Shown here in pieces: positions 1-12,800 of a DNA stretch of 64,000 nucleotides. How positions within the stretch are numbered: position 1 is the first letter of the stretch; every line of letters begins with the position of its first letter. The DNA is from Mesostigma viride (Eukaryota; Streptophyta; Mesostigmatophyceae; Mesostigmatales; Mesostigmataceae), in assembly GCA_009746045.1 (NCBI GenBank), contig RPFO01000123.1:2090721-2154720 (forward strand). The letters are read 5' to 3'. The position numbers and the translations under genes were made by a program. The notes under the pieces were generated by a model, which did not search any database, was not told the origin of the DNA, and saw only the letters and a list, made by a program, of their open reading frames with translations.

Positions 1-628
1 AGCCCCCGCTGGCCCAGGCGACGACGCCCCTCCCCGGCACCCAGACCTGGGCGGACCTGCTCAAGCACTGGTCACGCCACCTCCACCACCTCCACCATCG
101 CGGCACAGCTTAAGCAACAAGCCCTCGAGTCACCTCCAGTCCGCGAGGAGGCCGACCGCACCCAGCGTAGCCACAATGTCATCGTCAAGCACTTCGACCA
201 GCCGGCAGGTGAGGACTCGACGACAGTCTTCTTACGGCATTTAAGCGCGACATTCTTGCCCCCATGCACCTTACTGCTGAGCTGCGCATGTCGGCTGTTC
301 GCCTCCCCCGCGCGCCCGGGGTAATTAGGCTGGCCCGGCACCCGTGCTCCTCACCTTCAATAATAAGTACATGGCGGACAAGCTGTTGTTTCTTATAAAC
401 CGCAAGAAGCTCTCGAGGACGTTCACTTCACGCTGGACGACGAGTCGACGACCTGACCCTGGCCCAGCAACAACGGCGACGCGAGCTATGGCCGACCTAC
501 CTCCAGATACGGCAAAGCGCATGGGGGAAACCGGTACACTGGACCTCGGGGGGACGTCATGCACGTCGACCACAAGCCTTGGCAGGCACCCCCAGCCTAG
601 TAGGGCATATAGCAGTAGTGTAGATTAG
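1..628 (+). pseudogene. ORF1-like protein, 3' remnant with stops and frameshifts
   Basis: Conceptual translation matches the better preserved minus-strand copy at 35199-36659: a TWADLLK stretch at the start, LDDE near 435-450, DHKPWQAPP near 565-595, and a terminal SSSVD* against SSSVE* in the other copy. Several in-frame stops and frame changes interrupt it, so it is not functional. The family C-terminal layout (an NVIV strand, an RPLP...LLLTF strand, then LTLAQQQRRRELW) recalls the nucleic-acid-binding ORF1 proteins of non-LTR retrotransposons. That family placement is inference from pattern, not from a search. Confidence 0.5.
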
Positions 629-1019
629 TAAGGCTAAAGCCTACCACGTGCGCGGCCCCAGCGCATGTGTGCCCATAATGGCCATGGATGATCTGCATAA
701 TTTAAAGAATTCAGCCACGCCCTGCCTATAATGGACCCCCCATGGATGCTGCATTAAGAATTAGCTCAGCCCTGCCTATACAGAGAGTCACTCTCTGATG
801 AGAAGCCATGCCTTAGCTTTTGTATAGTAGCCACGTTGATCTTCCCCCACCATGACAGGCTCCCCCTTGGCTGGGTATAGCTTGATAGATCATGGGGGCC
901 GTGCAGGTGCCCTGGTGCACCTTGAGCAAGTGTCGCTTACATTGCCACCCATGCGCAGGAAGTAGCTTAGAATGTATTAAGGGGCCATATGCCCCTTCTC
1001 TGGGATATGTGCTACATTT

Positions 1020-1033
1020 ACTCCCAACGGAGT
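1020..1033 (+). other. 3'-end hairpin of retroelement family 1 (copy a)
   Basis: ACTCC-CAAC-GGAGT is a perfect 5-bp stem with a CAAC loop, followed at once by a TTAA/AATG tail. Confidence 0.6.
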
Positions 1034-1097
1034 TATGTTCCTAATTAATGAATGAATGAATTAATCAATCAATTAATTAATTAATCAATTAATTAAT

Positions 1098-2640
1098 GGC
1101 GTCTCAGCAGATCGAGAGTAGCTCTCTGCATTGGCAAAGCTTGGCTAAATTCTTAATGCATCATCTGTGGGCCTCCCATCGTAGGCGCACATGCGGATTG
1201 CAGGCGTAGGCCATGCACGTGCTAAGCTGAGCCTGACTAATCTACACTACTGCTATTATTCCCTATATAGGCTGGGTTTGCTGGGGCCGGTGTCAAGGGG
1301 AGCCTGCCAGGGCTTGCATGTGGTACGTCGACGTGGATGACCGCCCCACTCCAGTATACCGGCTTCCCCCCTGCCGGCCGGGCGGTCCGGGTCTGCCGGA
1401 GCTGGAGGTAGGTCGGCCATCTAGCTCCCGTCGCCGTTGTTGCTGCGCCAGGGTCAAGCTAGTCATCGTCCAGCGCGTACATAGGAAGTCCTCGCGAGCT
1501 GCTTGCGGCGTTTAAGATTAAACAACAGCTTATCCACCATGTAATTAATCAAAGGTGAGGAGCACAGGAGCCGGGCCAGCCTTGCCACGCGCGCGGGGAA
1601 GGCGGGCAGCTGATATCCGCAGCTCATGCACCCGAGTGAGTGCCATGGGTCGGGGTAAGAATGTCGCGCTTAAACGCTATGCAAGAGACTCGGAGTCACA
1701 CCTGCCGGCTGGTCGAAGTGATTGACGATGACGTTATGGCTGCGCTTGGCGATGTCGGCCTCCTCGCGGAGGTCGAGCGTAACTTGTTGTTTCAGCTGTG
1801 CCGCGATGGTGGAGGCGGTGGAGGTGGTGTGGTGCTTCAGCATGTCCGCCCACCTCTGGGTGGGACTCAGGAGCATCGTCGGCGGGGCCAGCAGATGCTG
1901 GCTGGGCGGCAATGTCCTTCACCGCCTGGGCTGTGAGGCCTGCTGTGTTTTGCAGGCACTCAATGGCGACGGCGTTGTCGTGGAGGCCGGCTTGTCGATG
2001 TCGAGGAGCTGGGTGCCCAGTGATGGCGGCAGTGCCGGGATACCGTGGTGGCGCGGTGGACGGGTGGAGGTGGAGGCGAGGAGGGTGGAGGTGGAGGTGA
2101 CGGTGGTGGAAAGGTACAGGGAGCTCCGAGCAGCCAAGCGTGCTGCCCATCGCTGCCACATCCGTGCAGCGAGGGGAGTCACGTGCTGCTCGAGGGCATC
2201 CTAAAGGAGGATCGAGCGGAATGTGGGTACGGAAATGGAAGGAGCCCAGATCTCGCCATCACTGAGAGCGCGTGAGGAGGGAGCAGAGAATGATGTTAGT
2301 AGTGCTGGAGTTGGGGCTGGGGGGGATGCCACTCCGTCACAAAGGTGAGGGGGCAGCAGGTACGTGCCGTCCGGATTGATGAGGCGGTTGATGCTGTGGA
2401 GATGGGAGGCACAGCTCATATGATTAAGCGAGGCTAGTACGTCCCAGTATAAGATGCAGTGCAGAGCATGGCACGGGGCCATGTTGGTCTAGTCGGGTTC
2501 GTCGACTTTTCAAAGGGTTGGGGCGAAGGCGCGGTTCTGCCGGGCGCGATGCTGTTGGGCGACTGTGTTTGGGATCAGGCGATGCCGAGGGCGAGGCCGC
2601 AGGTCCACAGAGCCGGTCGAGTAAACTACTAATGCTTGAG
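1098..2640 (-). mobile_element. LINE-like retroelement copy 2, decayed
   Basis: Reverse-strand copy sharing its 3' UTR (about 1100-1230, 'ctactactgct'-type segment next to the ORF end) and ORF1 remnant with the copy at 34774-36680. Its own hairpin and tail are absent; it ends where the tail of copy 1 begins, which suggests that copy 1 inserted into it. The 5' limit near 2640 is uncertain. Confidence 0.5.
1228..2482 (-). pseudogene. ORF1-like protein remnant, copy 2
   Basis: The minus-strand frame at 1734-2159 contains NAVAIECLQNTAGLTAQAVKD, which continues in one frame here but is split by a one-base shift in the copy at 35.9 kb. Further on, a neighbouring frame carries QVTLDLREEADIAKRSHNVIV, matching QTLDLREEAELAKRSLNVIV in the other copy. 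The reading frame changes several times, so this is a dead copy. Comparing the two copies is useful because each preserves the frame where the other is broken. Confidence 0.5.
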
Positions 2641-2985
2641 TAGTGTCAGCGCTGCGCCTGCATGCTAGGCCGGGCGGACCTACAGCCGGAGCTGTGCAGG
2701 CGAATTATCTGGGCTCAGTCGCAGCCGCCAGGCTGCGTTGGGTAGTCGAGTGTTTGCTCGTCATAATATTGCGTATTAGCTTCGGGAAAATATATCAGCG
2801 TGTTCGTCTTAGAAAGACGAGGCAATTGTGATATTCACGGCGAATTTGGTGCCCAAACGTGAAAGTTATGAGCTCCGCCGTCAGCCATGGCTACCTCGTG
2901 GCTTGTGGCTCGTGTCATGCATTCCCTCCCCCTTCTTGCTGTGCATCAAATTACTCCGAAGTCGGTATATACCCCGTGACGTACT

Positions 2986-2997
2986 CTCCCAACGGAG
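2986..2997 (+). other. 3'-end hairpin of retroelement family 1 (copy b)
   Basis: CTCC-CAAC-GGAG stem-loop a few bases before the long AATG tail at 3005-3435. The unrelated-looking sequence upstream (about 2640-2985) is probably the body of this truncated copy. Confidence 0.5.
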
Positions 2998-3004
2998 GCG
3001 CGTG

Positions 3005-3435
3005 AATAAATGAATGAATGAATGAATGAATGAATGAATGAATGAATGAATGAATGAATGAATGAATGAATGAATGAATGAATGAATGAATGAATGAATG
3101 AATGAATGAATGAATGAATGAATGAATGAATGAATGAATGAATGAATGAATGAATGAATGAATGAATGAATGAATGAATGAATGAATGAATGAATGAATG
3201 AATGAATGAATGAATGAATGAATGAATGAATGAATGAATGAATGAATGAATGAATGAATGAATGAATGAATGAATGAATGAATGAATGAATGAATGAATG
3301 AATGAATGAATGAATGAATGAATGAATGAATGAATGAATGAATGAATGAATGAATGAATGAATGAATGAATGAATGAATGAATGAATGAATGAATGAATG
3401 AATGAATGAATGAATGAATGAATGAATGAATGAAT
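3005..3435 (+). repeat. (AATG)n tetranucleotide array, about 107 copies
   Basis: Almost perfect AATG/GAAT repeat for about 430 bp, with one substitution near the right end (atgcatg). It starts directly after a family 1 hairpin, so it is best read as an expanded retroelement tail. The minus strand is open throughout (Phe-Ile-His-Ser repeats) only because the unit contains no stop in that frame. Confidence 0.95.
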
Positions 3436-3515
3436 GCATGAATGAATGAACCTACAGGGATCGCTGACCGAAAAGCACGATGATAAAAAAAGCAGTATAT
3501 GATAGTGCTCTGTGA

Positions 3516-3529
3516 CTCCCCAACGGGAG
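3516..3529 (+). other. 3'-end hairpin of retroelement family 1 (copy c)
   Basis: CTCCC-CAAC-GGGAG: one base pair longer on both arms than copies a and b, with the loop unchanged. The flanks GTG...CGC extend the stem across a bulged A. A TTAATT-type tail follows. Confidence 0.55.
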
Positions 3530-3559
3530 CGCGTGTTTTAATGATTAATTATTTAATTA

Positions 3560-3890
3560 ATTTGCACACAAGTCTTTTTTTTTTTCAGAAAAGTGATTGC
3601 AAATAAAATTTTATAACATATTTAAATTAGGTCTGTCAAGGCAAACATCATTAAATTTAATTTAACTATCAAATAAACATCTTGATAATAATAATATGAC
3701 CTACAAAATACACCAACAACACATGTGTGTTTTTATTCTTTCAACTGGTTCTTGTGCTTTTCCATGGACACACCAAGTGTCCAAAGTCTAAGTGTTCTGA
3801 ACAATGAAGGTCTGTGACACATCAGGGCTGAACAACCTGGATGCGACGCAAACTTGGGCCTGGGCTCGTTGTGACGACCACACTCCTGGA
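3560..3890. other. AT-rich flank downstream of the M3 gene
   Basis: No coding signal is visible. The stretch is AT-rich, in contrast to the GC-richer gene on its right, and should contain the 3' UTR of the minus-strand M3 gene. I could not identify a polyadenylation signal with confidence. Confidence 0.4.
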
Positions 3891-6800
3891 TCAAAGTTCT
3901 TTCGCTGCCAGATAAGCATCCAGGTTGGGCTTCCTACCCAAGAAGTTGGTGATAAGGTCACTTGCTTTCATGGAACCGCCCAGCTCCAGCACCTTCAGGA
4001 AAAAACAACAAGAAGTCGGCGGATCAAGCACGAGGCAGTAAATGATTATTGAAATCATAAGCAGGTTGCTCATCTTGTCACTATCAAACTGAGACATGGA
4101 CGACTCTCTGTCAGATGCAGCCGTGGAAGGATGTGGGTTGCGCCTATTATTAGTTAGATCTTCAGTAGAGCAGCATAGCCTGGGTGCCGCACTAAACACC
4201 AAAATACCACAAGGCGGCGACAAGAAATGTGACGTTTGGGCAATCCATACTGACAAATACGTACGTGGATGAAAAATAGAACAAACAAGCTGGTTAAGAG
4301 TGCCGGAGATTTCCATGTGTATGTCCTATCTTGCCTTGATAGCGACTGTTACCTGAGATGACGAACCTGGAACCGAAATCTCTGTACACCCTCCTCATCT
4401 GTGACAGTTGCAAGTATTGCTTTGCTTTGGGCAGCTGCTCACAGCTGTTACCTTGCCATTGTTGCTAGAATTTTTGACGCAGTTGCTAGCACTGCTTAGC
4501 ATGTGGGAATAGCTAGCACTTGCTTACCTTGATGCGGAAGTCCAGACCGACTTCGGGCGAGAAGGGGTCCGCTTGGAACCGGCTGGCAAACAGGTCCGTG
4601 GCGACCACCTACAGTGGATGAGGCAAGTGGGCAATTGGATGGGTATTGGGTGCATGTGACTGGCCTAGGGGGACATGTGACGCGACCATGAGGGCATACA
4701 TGACACATGTTGTTCCGCTGGGATGGGGGGAAACGACTGCAACCATGATAGGGTTGGCACGGATGTGGCGACGTGGCGATCGCAGACAGGGTGTGTTTGT
4801 GAGCATAGCTAGGGTAATCCGCAGAGACTGACACAAAACTTGGCAATGCAGACAACAGAACAGGACCAGACAATTGAGCAAACTATCAGAGTAATTTAAC
4901 AGTTACCAGCAGCAATCAAATTAGATCATTCCTTTCTTCCCTCTCATCCCTACACATTTGAAAGTTGGATGTTACATTAAACACAACATTCCCTTTTACA
5001 CCACCGCGAGCCCTGCTGCCGACGATGTAACCAGTCCTGGTCACAAGTCTGCATCTGCCACCATGGCTGCGAATGCCACTACTAAATTGCCAACAAGTTT
5101 GCATGTGAACATGGCATCATTTGTTACGCATACTCCCAACGGAGTTATATTCTTAATTAATGAATTCATTAATTAATGGCATCATTTGGAAAGGGGGGGG
5201 GCGTCAGGTGGGTGCCGCACCTCCTTCCACAAGTAGGCGAAGTAGAGTGCGTCGTAGCCCGCGATCAGGTGCTCAAACGAGGCAAGCATGTTGGTGCCCA
5301 GCAAAGGGACCAGGCCCAGGATCTGGCGAGTGGCACCACAAGGTGGTGCAGCATCACATGTACATGTTCCGCAACAGCAGCACATGTTTAGTGGTGACAT
5401 AATATCATGTCCCCACAATGAGGGGATTTCCCGGCACGCATTCCCACCCACCCAGAAGACCCAGCAGGGAGACACATTTTGAGGGATCACGCAGAAACAA
5501 AAAATACGAGTTCTACACAAGCAAAGTTGCATAAGCGGACGTTTACACATGGTGGGCAAGTACATCCAACGAGACATCCATTGAGTTTTTCTGGTCATTC
5601 ATGCGCATGCATGGGTGCGACTAGTGGGCCGGCCACGTGGATCCCAACCTTACTTCCATTGCATTAAGCCCAGACCATCATCTACCCCAGTTCCCTCCTT
5701 TCCCCCACCATGGAATGCGACATGAACTGGAATGCCACTCGACCATGGCGACGGGTGCCCACCGATGGGTGGTGGGCACCAGCCCATGTGCCAAGCAAGG
5801 GGGCAAGGGGCAGCGCCGTAATATCGTTTGGACTCCAACCGGAACCAGCAGGACCAGCGGATGGCACTAGGACAGTTGCCGAGGGCCGAGCTGCGGCCAC
5901 TAACAACGGGAGGGCCCGAGGGCCCAGCACGGCGGACGAGGGCTAGGGATGCCACAACCCAGAAGGGCAGCGCCGTACCTTGCGGTGGAGGTGCGTCAGC
6001 AGGCGACGCGGGTCATCCACGGGACCGCTGTGCAGCTCCAGGTCAAGGCGGGCTGAGGGTGACCGACCCACCGCCACAGCCGAGATGTGGGCAAGCAGCC
6101 AAGGGCAATGCACGGGCGTTGTCGGTAGAGCGATGCAGTCAGGAAGGGCAGCCTCCAGGGGAACCACGGGCTCAATGCCTCAACCTGCTTGAGCCCCATG
6201 CAATGGCCAATCTTGGCCACTCAGGAAAATGGAAGTCCATACATAAAGCCAAGCTAGGCTACAAGTGGGGCAGCGGGTATGGCTGATGACATGTCCGAGC
6301 CGGCGCAAGGTGGTGGGCGGACAGAATTGAAAAACGGTGGGGTGAGGCGAGACATGTAGTGCAAGCAACCACATGGCAAGGAAAACGAGGTACGCGCGTT
6401 TCCCTGGCGCACACTGGAGCGAAGAAATGCATTGCACCCAGGGCCCAAAGTTGTACATGCAGCAACACTGTACCGTACATAAATTTACAGCTAGCGACAC
6501 TTCCTGGCGTAGATGGCACTGGCTTTGGCAAGGTGCACCATCGAGGAGACCTGCACACCCTACGCATGCCACGATGCGTATAAGTGAAAATCCATGCACC
6601 AGGACGATATCAGAGTTCCATGGAAGGCCTGGCTGGCCGCAACGTAGATGGCTTAGCCTAGTACTGGCAATGCTCAGTTTTTTTAGTGTATGCACCCACC
6701 AGTTTAGCCCCGCACCCTTGGACTTGGTGCGTGCACCCGCAGTAGATGCCAGACTCTTCTCGTGAGAAGTACTCGATTGCAGCTGTGGCACGCCTTTGGG

Positions 6801-9800
6801 TATGAGGGAAGACGGGAGTCTCTGCCCCCTTCTCATTGCGCAACACACAGGGAAGGAAAGCACTAGAACTCCGCGGCTCCCAATGGGACTGCATGACTAA
6901 TTTAACTAAATACAAGGTGTGCGGAACTCTCATAGTCCGGTATAATACTAGTACAATATCGCAGCACAGTATTCCAGCAGGATGTTTATTATGTCAGTGG
7001 GGTATTAGAGTATGGTACTACATTAGCGCGGTACGGTGGTCCTTCCTTTGCCCCAGGCTCACCGAGCAAGATCTGGCGCATGGTGAACAGCACAAAGTGG
7101 CGCTGCTGCAGCGCATGGCGACGCAGCAGTGGGGCCAGCAGGTCCGTCGGGATGGCCGCACCCGTATCCTGGCGCAAAGGTGGTCCGATCATGCGGGTGC
7201 CGTGTAGGCCAAGTGAGGCACCGGGGTGGGTGAAAGGAGCGGGTATGAAGTGCGGTCACAGCATTAAGAACAAAGATGAAAGAGGAATTAATGGGGGTCG
7301 GTTTCAAAATGTGTGGGATACCGCGCGTGGCCGCGTGGACAGTAGAGGTGGGTCCACGGGGCTGGGTGGACAGGGGACAGGCCGGAGGGTGGCTGCGCAA
7401 GGGTGGGTACACAGGGGACTACTTCGAGTAGGGTTTCTAGTAGGGTTTGCCGATTAAAACAAACTATATGTGGGGGCCATGTGTGATGCCAGCAGCCGTG
7501 GGCGTTAAAATACATGTGCACATGGTGACAGTGCCCTTGTTGCTGAAACACGGCCAATTGTGCAGGCCATGGAAACCTGTGATGGGGGCGACCCTGGGTC
7601 CTGGGTCCTGGGTCCTGCGTCCTGGGTCCTGGGTCCTGCGTCCTGGGTCCTGGGTCCTGGGCCCTGGGTCCTGGGCCCAATGCCTAGGTTGGCACATGCA
7701 ATAAGTTGTGCTGCACACGGGCAAGCATTGTGTCGGGCCATCCGTGAACGCTCGCTGCGTAGCAGGCATTGCACAGGGCGCTGGGCATGCGGCCACCAAG
7801 AGAGGAGCCAAAAGTGGTTGCCAATGTCGCCTGTGTCGCATGTAACGGTCTATCCAGCCCACAATCCATTGTTAGGGCGCATTCCTGGTGCGCGGACAGG
7901 GCATTCCAACCTTATGCACGACCTGATGTGCCTATCTCAAAATTGCAATGCCCTGTACTACCACGAAGGGGCACGCCTACCTTGTGCGCGGACAGGTGGA
8001 GCATACATTGTCCCTGACAGGGCATCCATCCTACCTTGTGCGCGGACAGGTGGAGCAGCACCTCCTGCAGCCAGCAGCTGGTCGCCACAGCATGTTGAGG
8101 GTCAGGGGCAGTTCCATGGCAGGTTCAAGGCCAGGGCACCAAACAGTTCCATGGCGCAGGTGTGTGATGGGGCAGAGTGGTGAGGTGGGTGTGCAGGGGC
8201 AGATGGAGGCAGATTCCACGGTGCGGCCGTGGGCGGCACCGGGGAGGACACAATGGCAAGGGCAATGGAGACAATGTCAGAACTTAAATGATGGTAACCA
8301 TCTTGCGGGTCCCAGATGTGTGCACATGGCAGGGTGCTGCCCCTGCGCAGGCGGGTGGAACCTCTTGGGATGATGGCTGGCCCAGCCATCCGGTGGACCC
8401 CCGATCCCCGGTCCTCGATCCTCACCGTACCTTCCAAGCCTTGCTGTGTCGGGCAGCCTGTAAGCCCCGTAGATAGGATAGGCCAGGCCAGGCCCTGATT
8501 TGTGCTCAAATCAAATCCACTCTGGGCACCCACAGCCACTGATAGGGGGACTCTGATGGCGCAGGGACCATAAGACATGCCCGGCTTTCATGCCACGCTG
8601 AGAGCCGGGGCCTGGGAAGAACCTTTTTTCACCGATGCTGCCATCCATATGGGCGCCGCCATCCCCCCAACCGATAATTGGCCGACGCACATGTGAGCAT
8701 GGCAGAAACCAGCCGCCTTTGCCACATGCAAGCCAAGATGTGAGCTGCAATGAGCCCGCAGCTACCGCTACTTACTCGCAGGTCGGCCCTCCCCACCGTT
8801 GCCATGAAACTGCACTCATGCCCCTGATGTCAAAATCAGGGGCATGTGTAGCTCTGTCCAGAAGTTATTGTGCTCTTTCCAGAAGTGATTACATCTATGA
8901 TGTTTTTACCCTTGTTCCAAGCAGCAGTCGCCACCCTACAGCGCTCCCATACTTCCTTTGTGTGTGTGTGTGTGTGCGCTACACCCCTCGCAAGAACATG
9001 CCAGCATCTGGCAGCGCACTCAAGTCCCAGCATGGGGCCTGCGCCCACTCACAACTTGTCACACATCAATCCCTTTTCCCCACCCACGAAACTACTCGTA
9101 CACAATCCCCTCTTAGCCCCCACTCACAACTTGTAGATATTCCTGATTCCCCACTCACACCTCGTAGATACTGCCCACTCACAACTTCTCGTAGATGATG
9201 CCCGCGATGTCCTGCATGTCCGACTCCACCATCCCACCCGCAAACCGCGCGTGGTCTACTTTGGAGCACACTTGGTGCATCTGCCAGGGGCAGCAGGCAG
9301 ACAACATGGGCCAGTTCCATGCCACAAGGGAAAACGAGTTTCACGCACCTCGCCGTCCGTAAGCATAGTCATGTGACAGGAACCGGCAGGCACCTTGTGC
9401 TCACCCCCCCAACAAGTGTTGGTGTGGCAACGCAAGCCACCAGGACCCAGAGGGGCTCTGCACACCAAGCACACCGCGCACCGTAGTTCTTGTCTGGTCA
9501 TGTCACTTGTGTGCTTGTCACTACCTTCCCCCCCAACAGCCCCCTATCATAGAACGTGTCCCCTTGACAGTGCGGAACCATGGCCCGTGGGAGATGACCA
9601 ACGTTCACAATGTGTGGTAGTGCGGAACCATGGCCCGTGGGAGATGACCAACGTTCACAATGTGTGGTAGTGTGGAACCATGGCCCATGGGAGATGACCA
9701 ACGTTCACAATGTGTGGTAGTGCGGAACCATGGCCCGTGGGAGATGATCAACGTTCAGAATGTGTGGTAGTGCGGAACCATGGCCCATGGGAGATGATCA

Positions 9801-12800
9801 ACGTTCACAATGTGTGGTAGTGCGGAACCATGGCCCGTGGGAGATGACCAACGTTCACAATGTGTGGTAGTGCGGAACCATGGCCCGTGGGAGATGACCA
9901 ACGTTCACAATGTGTGGTAGTGTGGAACCATGGCCCGTGGGAGATGACCAACGTTCACAATGTGTGGTAGTGCGGAACCATGGCCCATGGGAGATGACCA
10001 ACGTTCACAATGTGTGGTAGTGCGGAACCATGGCCCGTGGGAGATGATCAACGTTCACAATGTGTGGTAGTGCGGAACCATGGCCCGTGGGAGATGATCA
10101 ACGTTCACAATGTGTGGTAGTGCGGAACCATGGCCCGTGGGAGATGACCAACGTTCACAATGTGTGGTAGTGCGGAACCATGGCCCATGGGAGATGACCA
10201 ACGTTCACAATGTGTGGTAGTGCGGAACCATGGCCCGTGGGAGATGATCAACGTTCACAATGTGTGGTAGTGTGGAACCATGGCCCATGGGAGATGATCA
10301 ACGTTCACAATGTGTGGTAGTGTGGAACCATGGCCCATGGGAGATGACCAACGTTCACAATGTGTGGTAGTGTGGAACCATGGCCCGTGGGAGATGACCA
10401 ACGTTCACAATGTGTGGTAGTGTGGAACCATGGCCCATGGGAGATGACCAACGTTCACAATGTGTGGTAGTGTGGAACCATGGCCCGTGGGAGATGACCA
10501 ACGTTCACAATGTGTGGTAGTGTGGAACCATGGCCCGTGGGAGATGACCAACGTTCACAATGTGTGGTAGTGCGGAACCATGGCCCGTGGGAGATGATCA
10601 ACGCGGCAAGTGCGGGCACTGGCCCATCGCATACCTTAGGGACGCGTGCCACCATGAACAGAAAAATGTAAGAGTACAAGTAGGTCATCACAAACCAAAA
10701 GCAGTAAGAAGGTACTAGTATGTCATCGCTCTCCACTGACCATCGCAAGCACGATGCGTGCACATTCACAACATCCCACCCACCATGATGCCCAGCTTGC
10801 CCATAAGCTGCAACACCTGGCCGTGGGTCAGCAGTGTCGGCTGCGACGCGTCGTCCGCAGGGAAGTCTGCCACCAACGTCGACACGGGCGGCTGGGCGGC
10901 AAGGTAGTGTGCACATGAACGCGAGGGGAGCGAGCGTGCATGCGCGCAGAGCGAGCGGTCAGCGCCGAGACCCGAGAACATCCACCGCGGGATGCCAGAA
11001 TGGGAGTCGAACGATTGGTATACAGGAGTCCAACAAACAATGGGATGTCAAGGCTGAGATCAAGGGCTGTGAAGCAGGAAGCGGATCCTACGGACGACAG
11101 TAGTCTAGAACAAGACGAGAAGCGCAAGACGGGCATGCTAACTTCAGTGTGCATGATGACTGGGAGGATACATTCATGTACACGTAGACTGCGTCATGTG
11201 AGCATAAGACTGGGAGGATGGTGCACCCGCCCATCCAGACGATGGAAACAAACACTCTTGTCTACATCACCCAGGTGGGTGGGCGTCGCTGCCGAGCACA
11301 TACAAATGCATGCCTGCCAAAGCTGCACAGAGGATGTATATATATAGACTGCACACATGGATAAATGGTGTTCCTCCCATCAGAGGGTTAACCGGAGAGG
11401 GAACAGAGCAAGCAGGCAGCAACACATGCATTAATGGCGCCTCTGAAGTCCCACTGATTCCCCTGCTTCTAATCCCTCTCACCCTCCCCCCTTGATGTCC
11501 GACTACAAATCTCTCTCTTCCCCCCCCCCCCCCCCCCTCTTCGCCAACTCCACTGTCTCACCTGCTTCCCGTGATCACTCAGGAAGAAAGGCGCCTGGCA
11601 GCCGGGCTGGAGATGGAATATGCTCATCGCGCCGGGCTCTTTGCCCTCCCTGGTTTGAGAAGTGCACGAGATAGCGATGATCGAGCCATGCAAGCGGGGC
11701 ATGCAAGGTGTCGTTGGGCGGCCAAAGGAATGAAAAGGCACGCAGTTATATTTCAATACCACGGTTATATTTCAATACTACAACGATGGTAATTGGAGGG
11801 CATCCCTGCCACAGGGCTTCTAATGTCGCACGCATCTAGCCCACAAGGCAGGCAAAAAATTAACAACAAGTTGCCAAACTAACAGGCAGTTGCCCCACAT
11901 GGAGCAGCTCATGGCTCTGCGGTACCAGGGACCCCGGCGCATGTCATGCACCAACACACGTTATGGAACCACCATAGCCAGCGGGGAATGCAGCACATGT
12001 CACAGCATAAATATAGCGCATGGCATCGCACGCTATTGCGCATGGTATTGTTGGCTACAAGGCATGGCACGGCATCAAAGAGCTGCCATGGTGGTGGAGG
12101 AAACCGGCACATGGCATCGGGCAGTACGAATGGGGACAAACACGAGGAACAACACCAACACCAACACAACAACATTAGGGCAACAACATGGGACACATAC
12201 GAGGAGCAAGGGCAAGGCATGGACAGGTGTGTTGGTAAAACTTCCCAGGTGCGTTGGTTCATTATGGAGTCATGCGGCCTAGGTCAATAAAGTACTTGGC
12301 ACCCAGGTCGTTGAAGTACTTGCAACTCCCAGCTGTGGCCCCTCTACCACCCGCATCCTCTCCATTGTTCACCCTGTAACCATGGCCATGACTTCTGGCA
12401 CCCTCCCCGGCCCACGCCCAGGACATCACGTGGCAACTGCTGTGGGTGCCCACTATAGTGAATGCCATGTGCCCACTATAGTGTCCGCGATGTGTCCGCG
12501 ATGTGCCGCTTGCTACGACTGCGCAAGGGAGCCTTTTTCCAAAAAGGTTAGCTTGCGATAATGCTGGGGACCGCATCACCCACCGGTGGTATAGGTCCAG
12601 GTAGAGATGCCCCACCAGCGACGGGTTGTCCGGGTAGCGCGCATCCCACAGCGAGAAGAGCTGCACGCTGTCGTCCCACACGTTGTTCTGCACCTCCTCC
12701 TGCGCCACCAGGCCTGTGCAGGGGCGTGGGTATGGTGTGGGCGTGGGCGTGGGCGTGGGCGCGGGCGTGGGCGTGGGCGTGGGCGTGGGCGTGGGCGTGG

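Larger units (their letters stand above)
1..1097 (+). mobile_element. LINE/SINE-like retroelement copy 1, 5' end outside the window
   Basis: This plus-strand copy contains, in order, the end of an ORF1-like coding remnant (to about 628), an untranslated stretch, a small hairpin (1020-1033) and an AT-rich TTAA/AATG tail (about 1041-1097). The same order is seen on the minus strand at 34774-36680, which fixes the orientation. The shared 3' UTR includes a segment about a gene-poor 'gcaccagggcacc'-type stretch and 'aatgtattaa' before the hairpin. The tail abuts another copy (1098 onward) that points the other way, so the two are nested or inserted tail to tail. Confidence 0.6.

Noticed and set aside
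2951-3439. Minus-strand ORF of Phe-Ile-His-Ser repeats
   Set aside because: Translation of the AATG tail.
9570-10605. CRISPR-like array
   Set aside because: No unique spacers between repeats; it is a head-to-tail minisatellite in a eukaryotic intron.
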